DNA from: Bursaphelenchus xylophilus
Taxonomy: Eukaryota; Nematoda; Chromadorea; Rhabditida; Aphelenchoididae
Assembly: GCA_904066235.2 (NCBI GenBank)
Contig: CAJFCV020000002.1
Coordinates: 11,036,001-11,100,000 of the forward strand
Direction: 5' to 3'
Length of the DNA stretch: 64,000 bases
The notes below the pieces were generated by a model, which made no database searches, had not been told where the DNA came from, and worked only from the letters and a program-made list of their open reading frames with translations. Positions 55,101 through 64,000 of the stretch are shown here, piece by piece. The translations under genes and the position numbers were made by a program. Position 1 is the first letter of the stretch, and every line of letters begins with the position of its first letter.

Positions 55101-55925
55101 TCGGCAGTCGCAATCTACTCCCTCATGTTCGCTGTCGACTTGCAAGTGATGTGGCTGAGTTTCGGCTACTTTCTGGCCAGCCTCATCTTTGGCCCAATGT
55201 TATTTGTCTGTCATACGTACAGTCACGCTAATGTAAGCAAAATTGCCCTCAAATTTAAACAATTAGACCTGCATATCGTTGTATGCCCAGACGAGTGTCC
55301 CGTTCTATCGGCCATGTCCACCACCGCCCGCCGCCTACAACGAACAAATCAACTTTATGCTCTCGATTCGCATGCAAATCCCCTTGTTCGAGGATCCGTC
55401 GATCAAGACGGGCGCTGGAAACGCGTCGCCGAACCGAATGGTCGTCATTGAGACGCCGCCCAGCATAAAGGTGAGAAAAAAAAGAAAGGTGTCGCGTTCA
55501 CGAAGCGAGGCTCAGATTTTCTCAGAATTTTGCACACACATTCTTCATGGGTCACATGTCAAGTCCTGAAAATTTTAACTAGCGCTGTGCAGTAACAGCC
55601 GAGATATTCAACGGTCTTTGCGGCCGGTGGGAAGTGCGGAAAGCGGTCAGAATAACATCTTTTGACCATAACTTTGCCAATGTCATGCGGGAAAAATTTA
55701 TTTTTTGTAAAAATATTATCCTGTATGGTAGAAATAAGCATGAAATTTTTCATACCAAAATTCACAAAAAATGCCACATTTTTCGACAACTTTTACCTAA
55801 CAATAAGCAGGTAATACCCAAATTTTAAATCACGGTTTCAGAAACGAAAATCGAGGAAGCGAACATATCTCGGAGAGCGAAATGTCCGTCCAGTTCCACC
55901 ACCTCCCGTTGTGGATTGGCAATGA
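52180..55925 (+). CDS. Seven-helix receptor, adhesion/secretin (class B)-like, tiny ectodomain
   Basis: Eight exons in consistent phase: 52180-52363, 52422-52563, 53510-53698, 53939-54076, 54173-54328, 55064-55232, 55267-55470, 55842-55925; 421 residues. There is a signal peptide (1-18), then a short extracellular part with a dibasic site (KRPKRQ). Helices lie at about 85-105, 123-137, 146-165, 186-204, 227-246, 278-295 and 301-318. Class-B-like traits are CTATAIIIMFFMDFVALIFLV in helix 3, a CFCYTRTKQFWAFVMPVW block entering helix 5, and FTWSAVAIYSLMF followed by LSFGYFLASLIFGPMLFVCH in helices 6-7. No GAIN/GPS or hormone-binding domain is present. The tail (327-421) has PCPPPP and PVPPPP motifs. 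The ligand is unknown. It may be a divergent orphan GPCR or an unrelated seven-helix family. AATAAA lies at 55955. Confidence 0.78.
52600..53487. mobile_element. Stack of five elements filling one receptor intron
   Basis: In order: 52600-52753 (TCAGTCTGTCGGG family, subtype B), 52757-52992 (GCACNGTGC-bearing element), 52999-53148 (subtype A-like), 53162-53314 (subtype A), 53338-53487 (subtype B). TA flanks are visible at 52598, 52997, 53149, 53160, 53315, 53336 and 53488. Spacers between members are only about 5-25 bp. The 946-bp intron is about 90 percent transposon. Confidence 0.88.
53717..53920. mobile_element. CAGTG-family MITE making up most of a 240-bp intron
   Basis: CAGTGGCGAACCTGATCCAG at the left and GCCACTGGATCAGGTC at the right, TA at 53921. 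The intron runs 53699-53938, so only about 18 bp at each end are not MITE. Confidence 0.85.
54420..55063. repeat. Receptor intron 5, tandem ~146-bp units
   Basis: Units contain CATCGTGACACNTTTTCTGG, ATTTTCGATTTTTATTGCA and CTAGAGNGTACTC. The CATCRTGA boxes lie at about 54718, 54865 and 55010 (spacing 147 and 145 bp), with an older, more diverged unit near 54457. Confidence 0.8.
55500..55841. repeat. Receptor last intron, fold-back arm relative
   Basis: Contains GGTCACATGTCAAGTCCTGA and GCGCTGTGCAGTAACAGCCG, matching one arm of the wdr-48 intron fold-back at 38990-39590. No second arm is evident, so this is a solo or decayed arm. Confidence 0.7.
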
Positions 55926-56227
55926 CTTTCATAAATTTTTTATTTTCAGTTAGGAATAAATCTGACATATTCAGAAACATATTCAAATTATTTTCAAAGA
56001 AATGTTCTTTATTCGCAATAACATAGAAGCTATAACATACAAAAGCAACAACGCCTACAGCCTACACATCTATACAGCACAATATCTTCAGATTTGTACA
56101 AATACGTCAATCAGACACAGTAAATGGCGTGGAATTTGAATAAATGGCTCATCATTTTGATGATTGGATTGTGTTTTTGAGACTCATCAAAGAAATGATG
56201 ACTTTAGCCTAATATATTATATTACAG

Positions 56228-56985
56228 TATATGTGCAGTGGAGCTTCCGTACAACAAATCCTCTTTACAACGAATTTTATCCCTTGGTTCGTTGTACAGA
56301 GGCTTCTATTATATTTCTTGTTGACCCCCATACAGTGAAACCTCTGTGCAATGAACTCCCGCCCAACAAAAACCGCTTCGCGTTTTCTATAACAAACTTT
56401 TTCAGAGGTCCTAAGAATCAATTTAAGGCCAAGATAAACCTCTCTACAACGCTACCCTTCTATAACGAAGGGTTTTTTTGTTCCTTGCAATTTGTTGTAA
56501 GAGGTTTGGCTGCTTAAAAATTGTAATATAGCTTCTGTACAACAAATTGTGAGAGACCAAAATTTGTTTTTTTATAGAATTTTTCATTGTGCGGAGACTT
56601 ATTTTTGCCTAGAAGTCAGTCTTTGGTCATATGAAATTCTTTGCTGTAGAAAGATTTTTTTGAATAGGAGTTCGCTGTTCCATTGTACTTTTAGCTTTGG
56701 GCAGCGTAACAAGGTTATTAAACAGCCACATGATCTCATCTCCCGGTCCCTCCTGGATCACGTAACCACTCCCTAGTGACCATGAGAATTTCGCAAACAC
56801 CGACGTAAATTTCGCTACGGCTTATACAAGGGTTGTACGAAAACAAAAACCGGTTTCACATGACTAATGGGCAGCGATTTGCATAAAATTCGGTAGAGAG
56901 ACCAATTCAGACTCAATCCCGTTCCCTATAATGAAGTTTTGTTGCAAACGGGTTTGTTGTACAGAGCGATCCACCGTAATTGAAT
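56228..56985. mobile_element. Composite of pogo/Tigger-like elements
   Basis: Repeated ends of the type CAGTGAAACCTCTGTGCAATG and TTCGTTGTACAGAGG occur at about 56236, 56295, 56337, 56500, 56533 and 56950. The terminal style CAGTG-RAACCTCTGTACAACRAA resembles pogo/Tigger-type TIRs (inference). Between 56700 and 56930 is a segment found inverted at 60755-61030. No transposase frame is intact. Confidence 0.7.
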
Positions 56986-57018
56986 GGAAGCTTCATAACA
57001 TAGCATCTTCACGATCCT

Positions 57019-59841
57019 TTACGCACTTTCGTCGCTTTCATTTCGCTTCTCATTCCGCACAATCGTCAAGTTTGACGCGAAGGAATTTGCCGAGGGCCGA
57101 CGAAGCATCCTCTCCTCGAACGGGACCATTCGTCGATACATTTTGAGCCACGACAGCAATACCGCGACAATAACAACAATCTCCATGATCCACACCGGCC
57201 TCGGACCCCACGCCGTGTATAACGAGCTGCCGGCGAGTGGCCCAATTAGTCGGGCCAGTCCGCTACAGCCTTGCAAAAGTCCTTGTTCAGTGCCTTGTCG
57301 ACGAGGGCCCAAGATCCGCGAGAACAGCGTGTTCATCGTGATGGTGAGCAGTGGGAATGCCAGCCCAATCACTATGGCATACGAGCCGTAGTAAACGTAC
57401 ACATTGACGGCATTCATTTGATCGCACCACGCGAACCGCCCGAAATTACAACCAACTGCGGTGTCGTTGGGATCAACTGAAAATAGAATGTAATGTAATT
57501 TAACTACGGAAGATGATGAGAGCTTCCAGCGGGGCTGTTGAAGATCCTAGCCAAGGTTGCCGATGATCCTGGCATTTAATAGGGGACTTACAAGCTTCGT
57601 TGAGTTTTGGCAAGAACGGCCACGAAAAGGTCAACAAGTGGAAAACAATCAACGCGGCCAACGAGATCATACAGCCAAGCCTCATGTTGATGCTGAAATT
57701 AACGCATTAATGACGAGTCGTCCGCGTTGGACAAGGGATGTTAAAGACCTTTCAGTACTTGCAGCAACGCCCTCATGAAAAATAAAACAAAGAAACATCG
57801 AAATATCAAGCTACGCAACGACCTGCCTACAACCATCGCAGAGGTCTCAAGAGCTAATTTGAAGTCAAAATGAGCCTCGTACTAGTCTGTCCGCGTTTTG
57901 TACATAGTGTAAACGCCAAAAATCATTCCAGCGACTTTTCGAACGGACTAGTACCACGAAAGATTTCTGTCAGTCTGTCGGGAAAATAATGAGCACAATG
58001 TCGCTTCGCCGATCATGTCGCGGAAAATTCAATTTCATTTTGCCGCGACACAATTCATGTTCTCGGCGGCGATGCGATTTTCGATGCGATGGAGAGCTCA
58101 TTATTTTCATGACAGACTCATATAACGACTCATTTTTTGGTTTTTTTGCAACTCTTTCTACAGAATTTTGACTGTCGTATTATAAAAACCAACTCACTGT
58201 TTGTCCAAATGGAAGTAAATGTAGAAGACGTATGTTGCAAACGTCAGGAATCCAACCACCCCTTGTGCGGCCGGATTGTAGGCCACCGACTCGTGCTCGG
58301 TCATGCTGAACATCATCATCGCGAACGCAGCGCCCAGAGTCTCCAAGTTGGTGCGCACAAAGACGTCGGTGAATCGGGTCGCATAACACACCAAAATTGC
58401 ACATCCATCGTACTTTGGCAGCTGAACCTCCACCTCTTCGACTCGCTGGCTCTCCGCGTCGGCGGACTGGCAAGTCTTTGTGACAATACCAACGGACTTT
58501 TCAACGAATGCGAAGCGCAACAGCCCCATTCCCGCGATATTCATGAGGCAGGCGAGGTAGGCGGGCGCTGTGTACAAGTTGAACCGGAGTTTGTCGACAA
58601 ATAATTCAAAGCCGGGAAAGCCGAGGGGCGTGAAGATCAGTTGGAAGACTGAAAGGGAAGAGCTCAAAGGTTGAGTGGATTAGGAGACTAAAGAATGGTG
58701 GAATCTGTGTATCAGGCTGTCGGGAAAATAATGGGCACACTGTGGCTGAGCCGGTCGCATCACTGAAGCAAAAGCTATTTGATTTTGCCGCAACATAATT
58801 CATTTCAGCTATGCGATTTTGGACGCGACATTGTGCTCGTTATTTTCCCGACAGACTCATAACAGCTTGTAGGGAAGGTAGTGCGGATTTGTCGCCCTCG
58901 TTGCAGTCGCACACAAATTTTTCGTGGCGACTTGCCGTCGCAATGTGATGAAGGGCGACTACAAGGCGCGACGAATCTACATTATTTTCCCGACAGACTG
59001 ATAATATGCATTACACAACCAACAATTTCAAGGTCTCAAAAGTCAATTTCAGGCCCTTTTGCGGCTCGCTGTGCAGAGGTTTGACTGTTTATGAGTTTGT
59101 CGGGAAAATAGTGAGCAAAATGTCCCTTTCCGCCAATCGCGTCGCTGAAGTGAAAAGCAATTTGATTTTCGCGACACAACTCATTTTCTCGGCGGCGATG
59201 CAATTTTCGATGTGTCAGAGTCCTCATTATTTTCCCGACGGACTGATAATTCAAAGTGAAATTTCTCTGTTGCACTACTCACCCGGTCCCACCACCATTC
59301 CCAGCGCCTGTCCGCACGTGACAAACGCAATCGCCCTCGAGCGGTCGTCGGTTGTGGAGGCGGTGGATGCGTACGTCCGCAGCAATGCCACATTCCCACT
59401 CCCAACGCCGGTAATTAATCGCCCAACCAGCAACAAGATCCGGTTTGGGATTGGGACAACCGCCATGACGATGTACATCGCATTCCCCAACAGCATCATT
59501 GTCAGACCCACGGAGAGGGGCGGTGAGACTTTTTTGATCCGATTCGACCACCACCCAAACAGTGGGGCCGCCACGATCTGCCCCACACTGTAGGCGGAAA
59601 CTACAAGCCCAAAAAAGTTCTCGGTGATCTCCTTGTCCAACATCTGCATGTACGGCCACATGGACGACAAATACAGCGAGAATTGGACGGCGCTGATGAA
59701 GGAGAGCAGCGCCGCGCTGTAGATGCTGGTCCACTCGGTGCGGGTCTCGTTGAAATCGCTGGCATTTGTTGAGGAGTCGGCAAACGAATTCAGCGAAAAT
59801 TTGCCGGAATTTACAGATTCTGAAGAGGGACGACGAGACAT
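57019..59841 (-). CDS. mfsd8: MFSD8 (CLN7) lysosomal major-facilitator transporter
   Basis: Four exons: 59841-59283, 58648-58198, 57692-57592, 57476-57019; 522 residues against 518 in human MFSD8. After a Ser/Asn-rich cytosolic N-terminus it reads TEWTSIYSAALLSFISAVQF, SMWPYMQMLD, then the MFS loop signature PLFGWWSNRIKK. The gated helix NRILLLVGRLITGVGSGNVA, the QALGMVVGPVFQ junction and LGPRRQGTEQGLLQG in the second half follow. Twelve helices are expected. MFSD8 is a lysosomal chloride/solute transporter, and its loss causes neuronal ceroid lipofuscinosis in humans. The usual N-terminal dileucine sorting motif is not seen here. A large polar loop (SADAESQRVEEVEVQLPKYD) separates the halves. 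The introns hold five MITEs. Confidence 0.95.
57877..57960. mobile_element. Very short inverted-repeat element, ACTAGTCYGTCCG ends
   Basis: ACTAGTCTGTCCGCGTTTTG at the left and CGAACGGACTAGTAC at the right, with AAACGCCAAAAATCATTCCAGCG between; under 90 bp. It shares ends with the element at 2202. It is intronic in mfsd8. Confidence 0.65.
57970..58120. mobile_element. MITE, TCAGTCTGTCGGG family, subtype B
   Basis: CAGTCTGTCGGGAAAATAATG at the left and CATTATTTTCATGACAGACTCA at the right, TA at 58121. The interior keeps the subtype-B GCCGCGACACAATTCAT and GGCGATGCGATTTTCGATGC. It is intronic in mfsd8. Confidence 0.85.
58712..59245. mobile_element. Three TCAGTCTGTCGGG-family MITEs in mfsd8 intron 1
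   Basis: 58712-58859 (subtype B), about 58862-59001 (decayed subtype A, sharing the TA at 58860-58861 with its neighbour) and 59092-59245 (subtype B, TA at 59090 and 59246). Together they take up about 70 percent of the intron (58649-59282). Confidence 0.85.
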
Positions 59842-60086
59842 TTTTGTAGAACGGAGTAATGTTTGTTGTAGAATGGAGTAATGTAAATCTGAAAGGTTCA
59901 AGAAACCTCAGTGTTTTATGAGTTTATTAGGTGCTTTATTTGGCGATCGCTCGTTAACACGGTAATTGCAAAGGAGCAGTGGGGTCGAAGATTAGAATTA
60001 GTAATAATGAAGGAGAACTTTGAACGAGGTGAACTTAAGATAAATCTGCTTTTGAAATACATATTTATTAGTGCTTGATAAAAATA

Positions 60087-60274
60087 CAGTAGGACTTTGG
60101 TAGGACGAACTCCAGCGGCATAATCAAAAGTTTATTCGTTATAAAGAGATTTTGTTGTATTCTACGGAGGCTCACGTTTACCTATATAACATTAAAATTT
60201 AAGCCCAAAAGAAATAGTCTGTTCAATATATACAGGTCCGTTATAAACGACTTTGCCGTACCGAGGCTCTACTG
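60087..60274. mobile_element. Pogo/Tigger-like MITE
   Basis: TA-flanked (60085-60086, 60275-60276). Ends are CAGTAGGACTTTGGTAGGACG and, inverted, CAGTAGAGCCTCGGTACGGC, with inner repeats ATAACGAATAAAC and TTATAAACGAC. It is 188 bp and non-coding. Confidence 0.75.
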
Positions 60275-60488
60275 TATGTAAAAGCACGTTTTCCTTCGAA
60301 GACATGACAAATGCTGGAACGAGAAAGAGGAACGTGGGACCATCCAGAAGAAGCCATCGAAGCAAGGTGGCCAGAAAAATGACCAGCTTTGTAGAGGGAA
60401 GCCAGAACTTCCGGCGCTCGCGCAAGAAACCCCACCCAATGTCCGGCCTAACAAATACTGAGCCATGCCAAGTCGCAGAGAGGCTGTA

Positions 60489-60638
60489 CTGTCGGGAAAA
60501 TAGTGATCACAATGACGCTGCGCCGATCGCATGGCTGCAATGAAAAGCAATAGGATTTTGCCGCGACGCGATTTATTTGCTCGGCAGCGATGCGATTTTC
60601 AATGCGACAGAGTGCTCATTATTTTCCCGACAGATTGA
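60489..60638. mobile_element. MITE, TCAGTCTGTCGGG family, subtype B
   Basis: CTGTCGGGAAAATAGTGATC at the left (first bases lost) and GTGCTCATTATTTTCCCGAC at the right, TA at 60487 and 60639. The interior matches the other subtype-B copies. Confidence 0.8.
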
Positions 60639-60689
60639 TACTAACAACTAAGTTTTCCCACCTTTCTTTTTCCATCTATGTAACTACAG

Positions 60690-61120
60690 TATCCCTCTTC
60701 ACTACTGCCGCTAAATAAAGCTCTTCAAAAGCAAATGAAACGATAAGTTCTGTCGACGAAAGCCAACGGCCTATTTATACTCCAATATTTACGTCGATCC
60801 AAGCGGGATTGAGCCCGACTTGGTCTCTCTACCGAATTTTATGCAAATCGCTGTCCATTAGTCGTGTGAAACCGGTTTTCGTACAATTGCGTGTTGTATA
60901 AGCTGTCGAGAAAAAAAAATTTACGTCGGTGTTTGCGAAATTCTCATGGTCACTGGAGAGCGGTTACGTGGTCCAGGAGGGGCCGGGAGAACAGATCATG
61001 TGGCTGTTTTATAAAGTTGCCTAAAGAGTAAAAATGCAACGGAACTTTTGCGAAACAAACTCCCATACAACAAAATCTTTCTATAACAAACAATTTTAGA
61101 GGTCGAAGTAGTGACTTCTA
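60690..61120. mobile_element. Pogo-like element, inverted relative of 56700-56985
   Basis: Contains CTCTCTACCGAATTTTATGC, TGTGAAACCGGTTTTCGTAC, ACGTCGGTGTTTGCGAAATT and GATCATGTGGCTGTTTTATA, each found in reverse complement at 56715-56920. It ends in CCCATACAACAAAATCTTTCT and CTATAACAAAC pogo-type termini near 61065-61090. Confidence 0.7.
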
Positions 61121-61258
61121 GGCCACCACAAACGTCGGAACAACGAAATTCTTCCGTCTAGAACACTTTCTTGGCCGTTGTGTACAGACAGTGAAAGTGT
61201 TGCATAGATTTTGATAAAAACTTTGCAATAATTTTTTCTAACCATAAGGTATACAGTA

Positions 61259-61450
61259 TCCGTCTGTCGGGAAAATAATGTGAATTTCTTGCGTCTAGAA
61301 TCGCCCATCATCGTTTTGCTACGACTTGCTGGAAATTTGGTGTGCGACTGCAACTAGGCGATGAATTCGGCTTCAAAAAATCCACATTATTTTCCCGACA
61401 GGTGCGATTTTCGATTCGACAGAGTGCTCATTATTTTCCCGACACGCTGA
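61259..61450. mobile_element. Subtype-A MITE with attached subtype-B end
   Basis: 61259 to about 61403 is a subtype-A copy (ATGTGAATTTCTTGCG to ATCCACATTATTTTCCCGAC). It is followed directly by a subtype-B right end (GCGATTTTCGATTCGACAG, GTGCTCATTATTTTCCCGAC) to 61450, suggesting one element inserted in another with later loss. Confidence 0.75.
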
Positions 61451-61889
61451 CATTTTGACAAGTTTTAATGAAATTCTCTAGCGTTTATGTATTTTCCTTT
61501 ATGTATTTATTCTCTCAGCCACAAACCAATTCACTTCGGACCTCACTCGCAGTTTTGCAATCAAAAAAGGAGCGATCAATAAAATATCATTCGAATTTTT
61601 AAAGACCGGATTAACAGTACAGCGACTGTTGGTCTCTCACAAATTGTCAGTCGCGTGCGTTTCCACCAACAATTCAAGTGAGCAAAGTAAAGTGGGATCC
61701 AAATGACGCAGCAAAGTTTTTTTGACTTGTATGAAAATAAAAGTGCAGTTTTGAGGATTGTGAAAACTTGTTTACGCTTTCAAAAAAGTGCGAAAAATGT
61801 GGCCACAATAAAAATTATGGCCGAATAGAAAAAATTAGCAATCATGCATACTTTCAAGAGAAAAAAATGATTTAGTATTGCTCAAAATA

Positions 61890-62330
61890 TACGACGTCCG
61901 CGTTTTGTCAAAAAAACCAAGTTCTTTCCGGAAAGTCGCCGGACTTTTTTTTTGACGTTTGCACTGTTCAAAAAAAGTCAAATTGCAAGGGATACCCCAA
62001 AAAAGCCTATCGCACGGTGCACAGAAAACTGCTGTTTTCCCAAAAATTTTAGCACCTTTACAAAGGTCTTGGACATTTATCGCCATCCGCACCTTGCAAA
62101 AAAATTTGCGAGTTCTTGCACCGTGCACTCTCGTTTTTTTTGATTTTGCACTGTGCATCTGAAATATCGCTGCGACGTAGGCTTTTCTCAACTGCGGTTT
62201 TGTTCAAGAATTTGCACAGTGCAATCGGCTTTTTTGAGGTTTGCACGGCGCGCGAAGGCAAAAATCCACAGTAAACAAAAATGAAACATGCACTGTGCAA
62301 AAGCGAAAAAATGTCCAGGCACTTTGTGAA
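61890..62330. repeat. GCACNGTGC-bearing element
   Basis: CGGAAAGTCGCCGGAC near 61932 resembles the ends at 2202. Between 61960 and 62310 lie about ten GCACNGTGC-type palindromes. The layout parallels 2202-2393 and 52757-52992, including the flanking TATCGC-GACG motif (compare 52815 and 62165). Probably one decayed transposon family that carries the palindrome. Confidence 0.7.
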
Positions 62331-62340
62331 AATGCTAATA

Positions 62341-62833
62341 TTCTGTCGGGAAAATAATGTGCACTCCGCCGCATCGAAGATTGCATCGTCGTCGAGAAAA
62401 CGAATTGTGTCGGGGCAAAACCAAATTGTTTTTCACTTTAGCAACGCGAACGCCGCAGCGACATTGCGCTCATTATTTTCCCGACAGGCTAATAAAAAAA
62501 AATCCGCAACTTTTTTCAGACGAAGTCATCGTCTTATTCGACTGAAAAATCTTGCCACGTGTCTAAAATATCAGTTTGTCGGGAAAATAATGTGGATTTT
62601 TCGAAGCCGAATATCTCGCTTTGTCGCACAACAAATCTCCAGCTCGTCGTAGCAAAGCGATAATCAGCGATTCCAAGGCACGACGAATCCACATTATTTT
62701 CCCGACAGACTGATATTTTAAACTCGTGGCAAGAGTTTTCAATCGCATAATACGATGACTTTGTCTGAATTTTTTTTCCTCGACGGCGATTTTCGCTGTG
62801 GCAGAGTTGCTCATTATTTTCCCGACAGACTGA
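62341..62833. mobile_element. Nested cluster of TCAGTCTGTCGGG-family MITEs
   Basis: 62341-62492 (subtype B), 62571-62713 (subtype A, TA at 62569 and 62714) and a right-end fragment to 62833 (TA at 62834). The sequence between the first two (GAAGTCATCGTCTTATTCGA, CTTGCCACG) recurs inverted just right of the subtype-A copy. That copy therefore landed in the centre of a palindromic element. Confidence 0.8.
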
Positions 62834-62835
62834 TA

Positions 62836-63269
62836 AGATTGCGTAAAAATCAAATTTAACTCGAAATTTGAGATTTTTTTGGGTGTACTTATGTGAAAAA
62901 AACTACGGTAGATCACGTTACCGGTGTGTTTTTTTCCCGCAAATTCCGAAAGTTCAATATTTTGGGTTTTTTTTGGGCGACCGCTCGGCAGGGGAACGTC
63001 TCTCCGCTCTCACTGCAGGGCATATTTTAAAATTCGACTTGACGGAAGGGCGGACCCATTCCAAAGTTCGGGCTTCCCTTTCCTTTCCCGTCGACTCAAA
63101 GACCAAAAGGCGTTTTTTCGGCTCTTTTTGGAGTTGTCGGTTGTTGTAATTTCACGTTAAAACAGTTGTCAGGCGTCATGCGGAAGACGGATCGACTTGT
63201 GATCTTTTATTATATTGATTTCAATCTTTTTGTAACGACAATTTTTTTGAATTTGCCGGTTTTATCGCT
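62836..63269. other. Unassigned spacer with a GC-richer core
   Basis: About 62975-63120 is distinctly less AT-rich than its surroundings (GACCGCTCGGCAGGGGAACG and following). No splice-compatible exon chain or homology was recognised, and no second copy was noticed in the window. It could be a gene fragment or a regulatory region of a gene to the right. Confidence 0.4.
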
Positions 63270-64000
63270 GCACGGTGCGAAATTTGGTTCTTTTTTTATT
63301 GCACCGTGCGAAATTTGGCTCATTTTTTTTTATTGTACTGTGCGAAATTTGAATTATTTTTTATTGCACTGTGCAAAATTTGTTGATTTTTTTGTTGCAC
63401 AGTGCGAAATTTGGATGTTTTTTATTGCACTGTGCGCAATTTGGATAATTTTTTTATTGCACTGTGCGAAATTTGGATAATTTTTTATTGCACGGTGCGA
63501 AATTTGACTCATTTTTCTATTGCACGGTGCGAAATTTGGATAATTATTTTATTGCACGGTGCGAAATTTTGCTCTTTTTTAATTGCACAGTGCGAAATTT
63601 GGCTCTTTTTTTAATTGCACTGTGCAAAATTTGTTGATTTTTTTGATGCACTGTGCGAAATTTCGCTCATTTTTTTATTGCACAGTGCGAAATATGACCC
63701 ATTTTTTATTGTACGGTGCGAAATTTGGTTCTTTGTTTTATTGCACTGTGCGAAATTTGGTTCTTTTTTTTATTGCACTGTGCGAAATTTGGATCATTTT
63801 TTTATTGCACTGTGGAAAATTTGTTGATTTTTTTGTTGCACTGTGCGAAATTTGGCTCATTTTTTATTGCACTGTGCTAAATTTGACTCTTTTTTTGTTG
63901 CACGGTGCAAAATTTTGCTCTTTTTTTTAATTGCACAGTGCAAAATTTCGCTCATTTTTTAGTGCACAGCGCAAAATTTGGCTCATTTTTTATTGCACGG
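63270..64000. repeat. Regular 31-32 bp satellite built on GCACNGTGC
   Basis: Twenty-four consecutive copies of GCACNGTGC (or one-base variants) start at 63270, 63301, 63335, 63366, 63397, 63427, 63459, 63490 and so on to 63995. Spacing is 30-34 bp, nearly always 31 or 32, mean 31.5. The unit reads ATTG-CACNGTGCGAAATTTGG followed by a T-run. The centre base varies freely (A, C, G, T) while the arms are kept. It runs off the window end. ORFs through it are repeat artefacts. Confidence 0.92.

Noticed and set aside
63166..63930. Several 70-115 codon plus-strand frames rich in Phe/Ile/Cys
   Set aside because: They read through the 31-32 bp palindrome satellite. The amino-acid pattern repeats with the unit and has no splice or start context.
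63270..64000. Possible CRISPR array because of regular short palindromic repeats
   Set aside because: Linkers between palindromes are near-identical T-rich sequence and not unique spacers, and the genome is eukaryotic.
1..64000. tRNA, rRNA, SL RNA or snRNA genes
   Set aside because: No cloverleaf A/B boxes, rRNA signature or SL-like sequence was recognised on reading; small divergent RNAs could be missed without a covariance search.

Overview
This window looks like nuclear DNA from a nematode. The evidence is the splice style (short T-runs ending TTTTCAG or TTTAG directly before exons, GTAAG/GTGAG donors), the AT-rich introns, the animal gene content and the dense small inverted-repeat transposons. 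No bacterial operons, rRNA, tRNA or CRISPR were seen. The species cannot be fixed from the sequence alone. All gene models were built by hand from reading frames, splice sites and exon phase, and every exon chain quoted closes in frame.

Layout: 1-7070 is repeats (palindromic GCACNGTGC arrays, Tc1/mariner-type MITEs, a large fold-back). 7071-16180 (+) is an anoctamin/TMEM16 gene whose 5' exon(s) were not found. 17706-19752 (+) is an unrecognised coiled-coil gene. 20791-24722 (+) encodes a secreted double-psi-beta-barrel (expansin/barwin-like) protein in two exons, split by a 3.5-kb intron packed with nested transposons. 25425-35759 (+) is a long coiled-coil protein resembling nucleoporin TPR. 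36649-37134 (+) is a 63-residue membrane protein. 37404-43789 (-) is wdr-48 (UAF1). 44678-46934 (-) is the actin-related BAF53/ACTL6A gene. 47117-47807 (+) is a TMEM203 homologue, divergent from ACTL6A across 182 bp. 48098-50218 (-) is an unrecognised single-pass membrane protein. 51964-52122 (+) is a 52-residue membrane microprotein. 52180-55925 (+) is a seven-helix receptor resembling the adhesion/secretin class but with almost no ectodomain. 57019-59841 (-) is MFSD8/CLN7. 59842-64000 is repeats, ending in a very regular palindrome satellite.

The recognised genes cover unrelated cell functions: lipid scrambling or ion transport, nuclear pore, deubiquitinase activation, chromatin remodelling, ER calcium, lysosome. 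They show no operon logic. The unusual part is the non-coding DNA. Four things stand out. Many introns are made of tandem units of about 125-160 bp carrying conserved boxes, with one intron at 148-150 bp. A 9-bp palindrome recurs every 31-32 bp in a satellite at the right edge. Transposons, with clear target-site duplications, are stacked in introns. A roughly 20-bp motif (GATGTCTAGTRTAATATAAA) is scattered through introns and spacers with no assigned role.
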